This document shows, piece by piece, positions 8,051 through 15,833 of a stretch of 19,741 nt of DNA. The notes beneath the pieces were generated by a model. It was given only the letters and a program-made list of their open reading frames with translations. It searched no databases and was not told where the DNA came from. The translations under genes and the position numbers were made by a program. The stretch spans positions 1-19,741 of the forward strand of contig JAQBGF010000056.1 in NCBI GenBank assembly GCA_032122615.1. The letters run 5' to 3'. Positions within the stretch are counted from its first letter, which is position 1. Each line of letters begins with the position of its first letter. The stretch is from SHZI01 sp032122615. Its GTDB lineage: Bacteria > Pseudomonadota > Gammaproteobacteria > Steroidobacterales > GCA-2729495.

Positions 8051-8410
8051 TCAGGTCGGCGTCTTGCCTGCCGGAGGTGGGCCTGGCGGGCCACCTGGCG
8101 GAACGCCGCCTGCGGCTGGTGCCGGCACTTCATCGGTCACGCCCCTAAGCAGTCGTTGCAGGAACTGAACGCGCCAGGCCTCGCGCCGTTCGCGGTCCGC
8201 CAGGGTGGGCTGGTAGTTCTCGATCTCGGCGCGCAGATCAAGGCCTCGCCCCGCTGCCAGCTGCTCGGCTGTGTCCAGGCGCTCCCGAAGAACGCTGAGT
8301 TCGGCAGCGAGCGCAAGCACCATCGAGAGCAGCTGCTCAGCCGCAGGTTCGCCGGGGAAGAAATGCGGGCCTGGGCCCTTGGCACTCCGAGGGATTTGAA
8401 TGGGTTTCAT
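8051..8410 (-). CDS. Unknown 119-residue protein coupled to the methyltransferase
   Basis: I do not recognise a family. The start codon overlaps the methyltransferase stop as ATGA, so it is very probably translated by re-initiation and made with that enzyme. Residues 1-20 are loose; about 22-60 are helical and leucine/alanine-rich (EQLLSMVLALAAELSVLRER) with heptad-like spacing that could form a coiled coil; 60-95 is charged (ADRERREAWRVQFLQRLL); the last 24 residues are low-complexity Gly/Pro/Ala. There is no signal peptide or membrane span, so it is likely cytoplasmic. A small subunit or partner of the methyltransferase is a reasonable guess from the overlap, but it is inference. Confidence 0.7.
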   Translation of the reverse strand: MKPIQIPRSAKGPGPHFFPGEPAAEQLLSMVLALAAELSVLRERLDTAEQLAAGRGLDLRAEIENYQPTLADRERREAWRVQFLQRLLRGVTDEVPAPAAGGVPPGGPPGPPPAGKTPT

Positions 8411-9645
8411 CGGGATGCCGCCAATATGCCGTAGCCGAACATGCCCCGGACAATCCGGTCCGTAGCGGGATCGGCGCTGCTCGGGGGTACCGTAATCAGC
8501 ATCGGTGCCGAGTCCACGCGGATGGTCCCTGCGTCGAAACCAGCCCCCTCAATGAGCTTGGGCAGGTCCAGGTCCCAGTAGCCGCCCCACATGGGTTCGT
8601 TGTTGTCGTGGTGGTCCTGGTTCACCGACACCTGCTGGAAGAGGTCGGGGATCTTGCTGATATTCGGGAGATCGGCATGCACCATCTTGCCCCCTTGCCG
8701 GAGCAGCCGCCGGGACTCCTCGAAGATCCGCGGAATGGCTTGTCGGGACGTCTCGTGCAACATGATATGGGACACCACCAGGTCAAAGTGCTCATCGGGA
8801 AAGTCTGTGTGCTCGGCATTCTGCTGGGAGAAATGCACCGCCTTGCCAAGGCCATTGGCGCGCGCGTAGCCGTAACGCACACAGGGTGCACCGAGATCGA
8901 TGGCATGGATCTCGGCATCCGGGAAGGCATCGCAGTAGGGCAGGGTGCTGCTGCCGGTGGAGCAGCCCATGTCGAGGATTCGCTTTGGCTTGAAGTCAGG
9001 CCAAGTGTTCCGGATGTACTCGACCACGCCCTTGCCGAGATTGTCTCCTTGTGAGCCCACATAGCCGTGGGTGTAAAGATACGTGCCCCGATCGAAAAGC
9101 GCACCGGCGCTGACATCGTCAGGCGCGTACTCGGTGTGATAGTTGCCGGGCATGGCGTGGATATCCACACCGGAAAGGTAGCCCGGTATCGGAAGGGCCG
9201 GGTTCACCTTCAGGCTACCTAGTTGGCGGTCCACAGTGCGGGCCCGGGCGTTGATTTCGGGTGCCGTCCTCTCGACCGTGTCGATCACGCTGGCCCAGAG
9301 CATTTCCTGCGACGTCCGCCGAAGGCCCACGACGGTCTGCCAGAAGATGTCTTCCTCCAGAGCGAGGCGGGCCTCGCTGCGCGTGGCCGGGCGCTTGCCC
9401 CCGTTCTTCTGTGCGAAGCGCGGCGCTACGCGGCCTTCGTAGACCATCTTGGCTTCCATCCGCGAGAGGTTCGCGGAACGCATGTGGAGGGATTTCACGA
9501 ATGACTGTCGGGCCCGCTCGTCGTGGGTTTCCTCAGCCATCATCGGGTGGCGATCCTGCCAGTGGGTGTTCAGGCGGGTCATTGCCTGGAAGTACTCCTG
9601 CATCGCCTTGTTCATGGGCGGCGGGCCCGCGTTTGGTGTAGCCAT
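8407..9645 (-). CDS. Class I SAM-dependent methyltransferase
   Basis: A 412-residue protein with a long N-terminal region (1-215) that I do not recognise and a Rossmann methyltransferase domain at its C-terminus. Motif I is ILDMGCSTG (223-231), the acidic residue binding the SAM ribose is Asp250 in HAIDLG, and the post-motif HFDLVVSHIMLHE is at 287-299, followed by GGKMVHADLP (318-327). The fold suggests an O- or C-methyltransferase for a small molecule. The N-terminal half is helical and rich in charged residues, and may bind substrate or mediate dimerisation. ATG 9645 is supported by AGGAG about ten bases upstream; the longer open frame runs into the preceding gene. It lies 53 bases after the DUF1838 gene and overlaps the next gene by four bases. 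Confidence 0.87.
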   Translation of the reverse strand: MATPNAGPPPMNKAMQEYFQAMTRLNTHWQDRHPMMAEETHDERARQSFVKSLHMRSANLSRMEAKMVYEGRVAPRFAQKNGGKRPATRSEARLALEEDIFWQTVVGLRRTSQEMLWASVIDTVERTAPEINARARTVDRQLGSLKVNPALPIPGYLSGVDIHAMPGNYHTEYAPDDVSAGALFDRGTYLYTHGYVGSQGDNLGKGVVEYIRNTWPDFKPKRILDMGCSTGSSTLPYCDAFPDAEIHAIDLGAPCVRYGYARANGLGKAVHFSQQNAEHTDFPDEHFDLVVSHIMLHETSRQAIPRIFEESRRLLRQGGKMVHADLPNISKIPDLFQQVSVNQDHHDNNEPMWGGYWDLDLPKLIEGAGFDAGTIRVDSAPMLITVPPSSADPATDRIVRGMFGYGILAASR

Positions 9646-9698
9646 TGTCTGCTCGACTCCTGTGACTGTCGCTGGATGGTCGGGTACCAGCGAGCTGC

Positions 9699-10541
9699 TT
9701 ATGGGCGGGGCTTCTGGTCCCGGGCGTAGGTTTCGAAGCTGGTCAGGTTGGGCTCGACCCATTCCCGCGGAGCCTCCAGATAGGCCGGGAAGCGCCGCTC
9801 GGTATAGCTGCGGATTGGAGCCGGAAGACCGTCAATGCCCGTCAAGATCCTTCGGTAATGGCCGCGGTAGAAAACGTGGCCAGGCTGCTGACCCATCAGC
9901 ATCCACGGCAGCCAGGGGCACATGCGCTGCCAGGACCCGTTGTAGCCGATCGAGGTCAGCGACGGGTTCTCAAGATCTGCCAGGCTGGCGTACATGGACA
10001 GGATCTCGCAGACCCGCACGTGACTTCCGGATGACTCGCGCTTCCACACCGTGGGATCGAGCACGTTCCGCCAGCGGTGATTCACATCGAAGACCGTCAT
10101 GGCGGTATCGTCCATAAACGTCCAGGGCAGGATGAAGGGGAAGCTGACTTCCTCGCGGTCTTCGCCAAACCTTTGCTTGAATACCGTGGAAAACTTGGAG
10201 TTAACGGGGTCGTTGTAGACGTGGACAACATCCACCGTTTCGCCGGTAAACGGGTTTTTCCAGCTCTCGATAATCTCGCCGGTGCGGGGATGGGTGTAAT
10301 AGAGCACCTCCCGCTGAAGATTGGTGAAGCTGCCGTCAGGCTGGGGAATCGTTCGACAAACGCTGAAGCCCTCGAAGCCGATAAGCATCTGGTTGGCAGA
10401 GTCGTCACCAATGACCGAGAAGGCTGCTCCCTTGTACCAATTGATGCAGTCCCGCTCGCCGCTGGTGTCGCCCAGCATCCGCACGAAGGCCCGGAGATTG
10501 TGCTCGGGGTTGAGGGGTTCGAAGGGAGTTCTGGCTGGCAT
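9699..10541 (-). CDS. DUF1838-family protein
   Basis: A 280-residue protein matching the uncharacterised DUF1838 family: YYTHPRTGEIIESWKNPFTG (81-100) followed by VDVVHVYNDPVNSKF (103-117), a conserved Trp/Tyr-rich core and PWLPWMLMGQQPGHVFY (209-225). No signal peptide is visible, so this member should be cytoplasmic. Start ATG 10541 has AGGAA a few bases upstream; an in-frame TTG at 10571 is less likely. It is the first gene of the six-gene minus operon, downstream of a promoter that contains the second copy of the putative operator. No enzymatic activity is established for the family as far as I know. Repeated placement beside receptors and monooxygenases would suggest a catabolic role, but here that rests on context alone. 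Confidence 0.85.
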   Translation of the reverse strand: MPARTPFEPLNPEHNLRAFVRMLGDTSGERDCINWYKGAAFSVIGDDSANQMLIGFEGFSVCRTIPQPDGSFTNLQREVLYYTHPRTGEIIESWKNPFTGETVDVVHVYNDPVNSKFSTVFKQRFGEDREEVSFPFILPWTFMDDTAMTVFDVNHRWRNVLDPTVWKRESSGSHVRVCEILSMYASLADLENPSLTSIGYNGSWQRMCPWLPWMLMGQQPGHVFYRGHYRRILTGIDGLPAPIRSYTERRFPAYLEAPREWVEPNLTSFETYARDQKPRP

Positions 10542-10577
10542 GCTGTTCCTGTCAATGGCGACCGTCGCCAAGTTCCA

Positions 10578-10607
10578 CTTATAGTATTACAAATAATACA
10601 ACTTGAA
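10578..10607 (-). promoter_or_regulatory. Predicted promoter of the DUF1838 operon
   Basis: On the minus strand TTCAAG (10602-10607) and TATAAG (10578-10583) are separated by 18 bases and stand 37 bases before the start codon. The spacer contains the whole 16-bp inverted repeat at 10584-10599. The assignment is by eye from a sigma70 pattern. Confidence 0.5.
10584..10599. promoter_or_regulatory. Candidate GntR operator, copy 2 (perfect palindrome)
   Basis: GTATTA-CAAA-TAATAC, a perfect inverted repeat with 6-bp arms and a 4-base spacer, the best-conserved of three copies. It lies between the predicted -35 and -10 of the DUF1838 operon, a classic repressor position. An AT-rich palindrome is conspicuous in DNA this GC-rich. 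Confidence 0.65.
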
Positions 10608-10616
10608 AGTACCGGG

Positions 10617-12935
10617 TCAATCGGCGGTCTTGCCGGACCCGAACCAGTATTCGATGCTCAGGCCGATGCGCCAGGGCTCGTCGAAGGCGTCATCAAAGTT
10701 AACCCAGAGCGTTTCCGCTTCGCCGGCAACCGCAAAGCGCCGGGCGAGGCGCCAACGCACGCCCAACGCTATGGCGGCGCCGTTGGTATTCTCGGAAGCA
10801 CTGCCGGCTGGCGGGAAATCCGGAGACCCGCTGGAGCGGAAGCTGGTATCGAGGTCCTGAAAGGTCCAGCCTGCCTTGCCATAGATGCTCCACCGGTCTG
10901 ATAAGGGCAGGTCAGGGATCTGGCGAACCAGGTAGACGGTGTAGCCCTTGATGCTGGCCTCGATGTCGCCGATATCGGTAATGTCCCCGGTTACCGTACT
11001 ACGGAGGCGAATCCCGGAGTCCCCGTCGCCGGAATCTGCGTAGCGCAGCTCGATGCCGGATTCGGAGCTCCACATCCAGCCCGCATACAGCTGCCCACCG
11101 ACCGGGAAGTCCTCAAAGTTGCCCGCCAGGCTCGCGTCCAGCTGGCGGGTCACGGCGGAGGGGTCGTCCGACTTCAGCGCGGTGCCGATCACGCCTGCAC
11201 CCATGTAGACGCCATCGCGGATCCAGTCGTCAGCCACAACAGGCGCTGCGAACGCGACGGCTAGCCCGATCGCTGAGAGCCTCAGTCCCGCGTTTGCGGC
11301 GAATGGCAGTGCGCGCGGACCTGCACTGTTGCGCCGGCGCAAGAGAACCGCAAGCACACCCAGAAGCGCCAAACTCCACGGATCCTGGGCACTACCGCCG
11401 CCGTCGATCTCGGCAACGACTTCGTCCGGCACGGTGATGCTGATCAGGGCCGTGTCGCTGTCACCATTCGCATCGGTCAGGGTGAGGGTGCAGGCATCCT
11501 GGCCGGCGAATCCGCTGTTTGGCGTGTAGCGGACACTGAAGCCTCCGGCGATGGCGGTTGTGCATTCGCCGCTGGCGCCGTCCATGGTGACCGAGAGCGC
11601 GTGTTCAGCGGCGGAGCCGTTGCCGAGTGTGACCGTGAGCGCCAGGACATTCGATACCCCAGCGTCAATGGAGCCGTCTGCAATCATCGGCGCGGGATCC
11701 GGCGAGACCGTCAGGGTCAATACACCGTTGTCGCCAGTCGCGCCATCGTTGCCGTTGTAGGTGAGTGTGTCGGTACCGGAAAAGCCGCCGTTCGGCGTGT
11801 ATACGATGTTACCCGCGCCGTTGATCGTAGCCGTACCGTTGGCGGCCCCTGTGACAATGCTGATGTTCGGTGTCGCGCTAAAACCGGTGCAGCGTGTGCG
11901 GGCATCAATCTCGTTGTTGGCGCTGCCTCCGACGATGTTAACGCCGAAATCGGAGCAGGCCGACGTGGCCCCCTCAGCAGCACCCGTGAACGTGAAGCGA
12001 CTGCCCTGCCACGAGTTGGTCTCGCGGGGCACCGGGCCTACGTTGATGAGGGATTCCTCGGTCCACCAGGCCTCGCCACTGGTGATGTTGCCTGCAGCGT
12101 CGGTGGAAATTGCCAGGATCAGGTTGTCCCAGCCAGGATTCTCCGCGAACTCGCCCGTGGGACCGCTCCAGACCACGCGACCATTGGCGCAGTCATTTGG
12201 CACGGCGCAGCTGCTGGTGTAATTGCTGATGACCGCCGTCGTGGTGGCGCCGATGTTCGGCGTCGGGCCACCATTCAAGGTGGTGCCTTCCACCCCCACC
12301 GTGGGCGGCACGTCGTTATTCCAGATGTTCTGGACATCGAACAGCAAGGGATCAGAACCGACCTCAGCCGGATAGCACTTGGAGGGATCCGCCGTCAGGC
12401 AGAGGACGCCAGGCTTGCCGTTGCTGCCTATGACGTAATCAAATCCGCCACCGGCATTCGGGGCGGCGGTGGTCACGGCCGTCGATGCCAGCGTGTGGGT
12501 GATGGAGTCCCAGCGCTCCACGCCGCGGGTCAGGTTGCCCACGACGGTATTGCGGACTGCCGCGCCCATGATGAACGTACCTTCGACGGTGGCGCCAGCA
12601 CCGGAGCCGTTGATGATCAGGGAGCCACTGATCGTGGGCCTGATCTTGCCATCGCCAGGAACTGGTGCGTAGTTGAAATCATCGCCAGTACTGCCAGCAG
12701 CGTAAAAGCCACCACCGACGTTCGGCCCTGCCCAGCCATAGAATGCGCCCGCGCGTTGCGCGGTATAGGTGCAATCTGACTGCACGATGATCACCGTAGC
12801 CTGACTGCACGCGCCCTCCGAGTTCTCATTGAGACCCGAGATGTTGACCGTGGTCTGGGCCTGCGCCACGGTCGGTAGCCCGAACGCAAATGCTGTAGCG
12901 AGCGCGATCAGCGCAGAGACGTGCACTCTTGTCAT
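10617..12935 (-). CDS. Secreted Ig/cadherin-like repeat protein with internal GlyGly-CTERM, fused to an OMP beta-barrel
   Basis: A 772-residue protein built from parts normally found in separate proteins. Residues 1-26 are a signal peptide (cleavage near AQA). Residues 27-355 are a Thr/Gly/Asn-rich beta domain I do not recognise, with several Cys. About 358-410 and 418-502 are two Ig/cadherin-like repeats with the signatures YTPNGGFSGTDTLTY and YTPNSGFAGQDACTLTL. Residues 511-535 look like a GlyGly-CTERM sorting signal: DGGGS, a hydrophobic stretch and RRR. Residues 551-568 form a second signal-peptide-like hydrophobic segment ending VVADD, and 573-765 resemble an eight-stranded OmpA-type barrel (GVYMGAGVIG, GGQLYAGWMW, LSIEYWF). 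No stop or plausible internal start separates the parts. Start ATG 12935 has GGAG upstream. Exposure on the surface is expected; the link to the catabolic genes is unclear. Confidence 0.8.
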   Translation of the reverse strand: MTRVHVSALIALATAFAFGLPTVAQAQTTVNISGLNENSEGACSQATVIIVQSDCTYTAQRAGAFYGWAGPNVGGGFYAAGSTGDDFNYAPVPGDGKIRPTISGSLIINGSGAGATVEGTFIMGAAVRNTVVGNLTRGVERWDSITHTLASTAVTTAAPNAGGGFDYVIGSNGKPGVLCLTADPSKCYPAEVGSDPLLFDVQNIWNNDVPPTVGVEGTTLNGGPTPNIGATTTAVISNYTSSCAVPNDCANGRVVWSGPTGEFAENPGWDNLILAISTDAAGNITSGEAWWTEESLINVGPVPRETNSWQGSRFTFTGAAEGATSACSDFGVNIVGGSANNEIDARTRCTGFSATPNISIVTGAANGTATINGAGNIVYTPNGGFSGTDTLTYNGNDGATGDNGVLTLTVSPDPAPMIADGSIDAGVSNVLALTVTLGNGSAAEHALSVTMDGASGECTTAIAGGFSVRYTPNSGFAGQDACTLTLTDANGDSDTALISITVPDEVVAEIDGGGSAQDPWSLALLGVLAVLLRRRNSAGPRALPFAANAGLRLSAIGLAVAFAAPVVADDWIRDGVYMGAGVIGTALKSDDPSAVTRQLDASLAGNFEDFPVGGQLYAGWMWSSESGIELRYADSGDGDSGIRLRSTVTGDITDIGDIEASIKGYTVYLVRQIPDLPLSDRWSIYGKAGWTFQDLDTSFRSSGSPDFPPAGSASENTNGAAIALGVRWRLARRFAVAGEAETLWVNFDDAFDEPWRIGLSIEYWFGSGKTAD

Positions 12936-13003
12936 GTTGTCAAACTCCCCCTCATGGACGATGGCAGCGCGGTTAATCGGCGGCCTGACCGAAAACGTGT
13001 GAC

Positions 13004-13549
13004 CTACCAGGCCTGAAGCGCCATAAGTCGCGCCGTAGCTTCTCCGAAATGGAGCTTTGCATACCGCCCGGCGTGAAAGACGAGCGGCATGCCCTCGGCG
13101 CAGTCAAACCGTTCGACGTGCCCCGCCAGGATGACGTGGTCACCACCCTCGTAGGTGTGGGCCTTCCGGCAATCAAAACGCGCGAGGCAGTTGTGCAACA
13201 GTGGCAGACCCTCCGGGCTCAGGTCATGCTGGATCCCGGCAAACTTGTCGGTGCCGCGCGACGCGAACCGCTCGGACAGCCTCAACTGGTCGTCACCCAG
13301 AATGTGGACGACGAATCGGTCGGCGGCAGTGAATGCGGGCAGGCTATACGCGTTCCTGGCCAGGGACCAAAGGACCATGGGTGGCTCGAGAGACAGTGAA
13401 CTGAAGCTGTTGGCGGTCACGCCGAGCCGCTGCCCCGTAGCGTCCCGCACCGTCACAATAGTGACCCCCGTCGCGAACGACCCTAGCGCCTGGCGCAATC
13501 GAAGGGCGTCGGTGCCCGCCGGCGAAGCGACTGCCTGCGGGTTGTTCAC
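13004..13549 (-). CDS. HpaC-type flavin reductase
   Basis: A 181-residue FMN-binding split-barrel protein: LRQALGSFATGVTIVT (18-33), GVTANSFSSLSLEPPMVLWS (43-62) for flavin binding, and GGDHVILAGHVERF (135-148) near the C-terminus. Members use NADH to make FADH2 or FMNH2 for a partner oxygenase. GTG 13549 is chosen as start: it overlaps the upstream stop codon as GTGA, has GAAGG about ten bases before it and gives the usual family length; the open frame continues further upstream but only inside the racemase-like gene. The HpaB-type monooxygenase two genes upstream is the obvious partner, and the luciferase-like enzyme at 1337-2377 is a possible second client. Confidence 0.9.
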   Translation of the reverse strand: MNNPQAVASPAGTDALRLRQALGSFATGVTIVTVRDATGQRLGVTANSFSSLSLEPPMVLWSLARNAYSLPAFTAADRFVVHILGDDQLRLSERFASRGTDKFAGIQHDLSPEGLPLLHNCLARFDCRKAHTYEGGDHVILAGHVERFDCAEGMPLVFHAGRYAKLHFGEATARLMALQAW

Positions 13550-14328
13550 AGCGCCGCAACCTTCGCGTCCCACTCCCGCAAAATCGCAGGAATTGACGGC
13601 ACTGCCAGTTGCGTTGGCGGGATACCGAGCTTGCGGCTCAGTGAGCGAGCCAGACACAGGTTGGACGAAATCGCCTGCAGACCACGATCCCCCGCGCCAG
13701 ACACGGCCCGGAGCGAGGGCATGCCGGTACCGCTGAATAACACCACGTCCACGCCGGTAGCGCCCGCGTTCACGAGTTCCATGCCATCCAGGACCTCCAG
13801 GGCATCAGCGCTCCTCAGCCGGTAGATGTTGCGCGTATCCGGTCCTGCTAGCATCGCCTGGGCGTGCGCCACCACCTCGAAGCCGCGGCTTGTCCAGTAG
13901 GCAATGCCGAGCTCCCCCAACCACTCCGGATACGGCGCGATCATGGCAATCCGGCGCGCACCGAGCTCATGCAATGTTTCCTCGATCGCTGCCGCCGCGG
14001 TGATTATCGGGTAGCCCAGCGCATCTTCCAGCCCGCCGACGTGCCGGCGCTCGGCCTCCTGGCCAAAGAGGTAAGTCGACCCGGTGCAGGCGAAGCCGAA
14101 GGCGTCCAGCGCTAGATCGTCGTACTGCTGCAGTGATGCGCCGAGGTGGCGAAGGTATTCGTCGAGGCGGCCGCGGGTATCGGGTGCCGTGCTGCACAGG
14201 CGGGCGGTTACCAGGCTGACGCCAGCGGGCCGCAGCGCCCACATCTCCTGCTCCACGGTCGGGTTGGCCTGGGGTACGCCGATGCCGACGACTCCCCGAG
14301 CACCGTATTCGGTTGGCCGTAGGCTCAT
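13546..14328 (-). CDS. Asp/Glu racemase superfamily protein (maleate isomerase / arylmalonate decarboxylase-like)
   Basis: A 260-residue protein of this superfamily: GVVGIGVPQANPTVEQEM at the start (12-29), FGFACTGSTYLFG (77-89) with Cys81, YPIITAAAAIEETL (106-119), RRIAMIAPYPEWL and VVLFSGTGMPSL (195-206). In racemases and maleate isomerases two Cys act from opposite faces of the substrate. Here the first is present, but the position of the second, expected near Gly200 just before MPSL, has no Cys; Cys225 lies elsewhere, about 25 residues further on. A one-Cys enzyme would more likely decarboxylate or isomerise than racemise. Its start overlaps the HpaB stop (ATGA) and its stop overlaps the flavin reductase start (GTGA). 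The function probably follows the HpaB step; maleate-type diacids are common late products of aromatic degradation (inference). Confidence 0.82.
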   Translation of the reverse strand: MSLRPTEYGARGVVGIGVPQANPTVEQEMWALRPAGVSLVTARLCSTAPDTRGRLDEYLRHLGASLQQYDDLALDAFGFACTGSTYLFGQEAERRHVGGLEDALGYPIITAAAAIEETLHELGARRIAMIAPYPEWLGELGIAYWTSRGFEVVAHAQAMLAGPDTRNIYRLRSADALEVLDGMELVNAGATGVDVVLFSGTGMPSLRAVSGAGDRGLQAISSNLCLARSLSRKLGIPPTQLAVPSIPAILREWDAKVAAL

Positions 14329-15833
14329 GCCCGCTCAGCTCCCGATTTTCTGGCCGGAGGCAAGGATTCGGCTTTGTGCTCGGGGATCTCGATGGTTCGC
14401 AATAGTCCATCGACGATGGCTCGGAACTCGTCCCAGGGGGCATACCGGGAACTATGGCTGCGGACGACAAACGAAGGTCCGGCGTAAAAGTTTTCGTACT
14501 GGGCATGACGGTTGCCAAACTCGGAGCCGAACATTTCCCAGGCAAGTTTGTAGAGCTTTACGCGCTCCACAGCAGACTCCGTGTCCGTGCGCCAGTACTC
14601 GAGAAACCGGTCCCGGGTCTCGGGATTGTCCATCACGGAGATATCTGCCGGCATCTGGAACACGCTGCCGCCGCTCAGTTCGCGCAGCATGGCCAGAATT
14701 TGCGGGTAGTGCTCCTGGCACCAGTTGAGCGTTGCGGCCATGTAACGCCGGTTAAAGGTGACATAGCCGCCGCTGATTGGTTCGTGATTGAGAATCTGCC
14801 CGTGAATCATCGCCGCAATGCTGGCTTCCAGCGCGGCCAAACGGCCGAGCTGTTCCGCCACCACCGGGATCTGGTCCACGCCCGCCGAGCGGGTAACTTT
14901 GGCCACGAGACCCGTCAGGAACTGCAGCTTGGACCAGAACCGGACATTGGACTGGTGATTGCCGAACACGTGAGCTGCTGTCTGGAGGTAGAGCTCCCGC
15001 GAGAGCTCCGGCTGGTCGTGCACAAAGACGCGCTCCCAGGGCACCTTTACGTCCTCGAAGATGAGCATTACGTCGCTCTCGTCGAAGCGCGAGGCGAGGG
15101 GGCTGTCGAAGCTGTTCTGCGCATGCAGCGCCAATGGCTTGCGCGCCCAAAGTGTGAGTCCGGGCGAATTCATGGGAATTCCGCAGGTGATGGCTTCCTT
15201 GCGGCGATCAGCGGCGATAGGGGTCAGGTTGCCGATCCACACCTCGTCGCAGAAGATGCCCGAAGTTGCCAGCATCTTCATTCCGTTGAGCGTGACGCCG
15301 CTGGCGTCCTCGTGGGTAACCCGCATGACCGCCTGGCGCCCCTTGCCGTCACCAAAGAGCTTCTGGCTCTTGGACTGGGGCGCCGGGTGCACGGCGTAGG
15401 TGGCGAAGAGATCGCCGTCGCGAAGATGGCGGTAGTAGGCGCCAATGTTGGCGGAGAAATCCCTGCCGTCCGGCTGCTTGAGGATTTCCGGCTCCATGGC
15501 GATCGCGGTGACGAAGCTGGAGACGTGGTCCATGCTGCGACCCATGAGGCCGTAGGTCTGGTCCGCAATGGCCTTGTGCGCAAGGCTACGGCGCATAAGG
15601 TCGTCTTGCGTTCGCGGCATCAGGTAATACAGGCTGTGCCTGTGGCCGCCTTCTTCGAAGCTCATGAGCTCCCGGTTTTCCGGCGCCGCCTTGAAGTCGA
15701 ACAGCCGCGCATAGGTCTGGGCGGCATCCCGGAAAGCGCGGTGGGTGGTCACGTCGTCCACCTGTTCGCCGCCGATGAAAACCCTGCGGCCATCCCGCAG
15801 CTGCTCGAGAAATTCGCGTCCCGTTCGAAGCAT
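14325..15833 (-). CDS. HpaB-family FADH2-dependent monooxygenase
   Basis: A 502-residue protein of the 4-hydroxyphenylacetate 3-hydroxylase large-subunit family (acyl-CoA dehydrogenase-like fold): MLRTGREFLEQLRDGR at the start, GRSMDH (98-103), SSRFDESDVMLIFEDVKVPWERVF (about 248-270), and AWEMFGSEFGNRHAQYENFY (431-450) near the end. These enzymes hydroxylate or dehalogenate phenolic substrates using FADH2 from a small reductase, here two genes downstream. The usual GRxPDY reads GRSMDH, and the His of the usual THA/NHA motif appears to be Thr145, so the substrate is probably not 4-hydroxyphenylacetate itself. ATG 15833 matches the family N-terminus; upstream in-frame codons overlap the promoter. 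First gene of a coupled three-gene operon; promoter and operator lie at 15900-15937. Confidence 0.88.
   Translation of the reverse strand: MLRTGREFLEQLRDGRRVFIGGEQVDDVTTHRAFRDAAQTYARLFDFKAAPENRELMSFEEGGHRHSLYYLMPRTQDDLMRRSLAHKAIADQTYGLMGRSMDHVSSFVTAIAMEPEILKQPDGRDFSANIGAYYRHLRDGDLFATYAVHPAPQSKSQKLFGDGKGRQAVMRVTHEDASGVTLNGMKMLATSGIFCDEVWIGNLTPIAADRRKEAITCGIPMNSPGLTLWARKPLALHAQNSFDSPLASRFDESDVMLIFEDVKVPWERVFVHDQPELSRELYLQTAAHVFGNHQSNVRFWSKLQFLTGLVAKVTRSAGVDQIPVVAEQLGRLAALEASIAAMIHGQILNHEPISGGYVTFNRRYMAATLNWCQEHYPQILAMLRELSGGSVFQMPADISVMDNPETRDRFLEYWRTDTESAVERVKLYKLAWEMFGSEFGNRHAQYENFYAGPSFVVRSHSSRYAPWDEFRAIVDGLLRTIEIPEHKAESLPPARKSGAERA

Noticed and set aside
10077..10901. Plus-strand open frame spanning the DUF1838 gene, its promoter and the barrel gene end
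   Set aside because: It crosses two real genes and a predicted promoter on the other strand and shows no protein motif.
11601..12779. Plus-strand open frame of 392 codons opposite the repeat/barrel fusion gene
   Set aside because: Antisense to a gene with signal peptide and recognisable repeats; composition is that of a GC-rich shadow frame.
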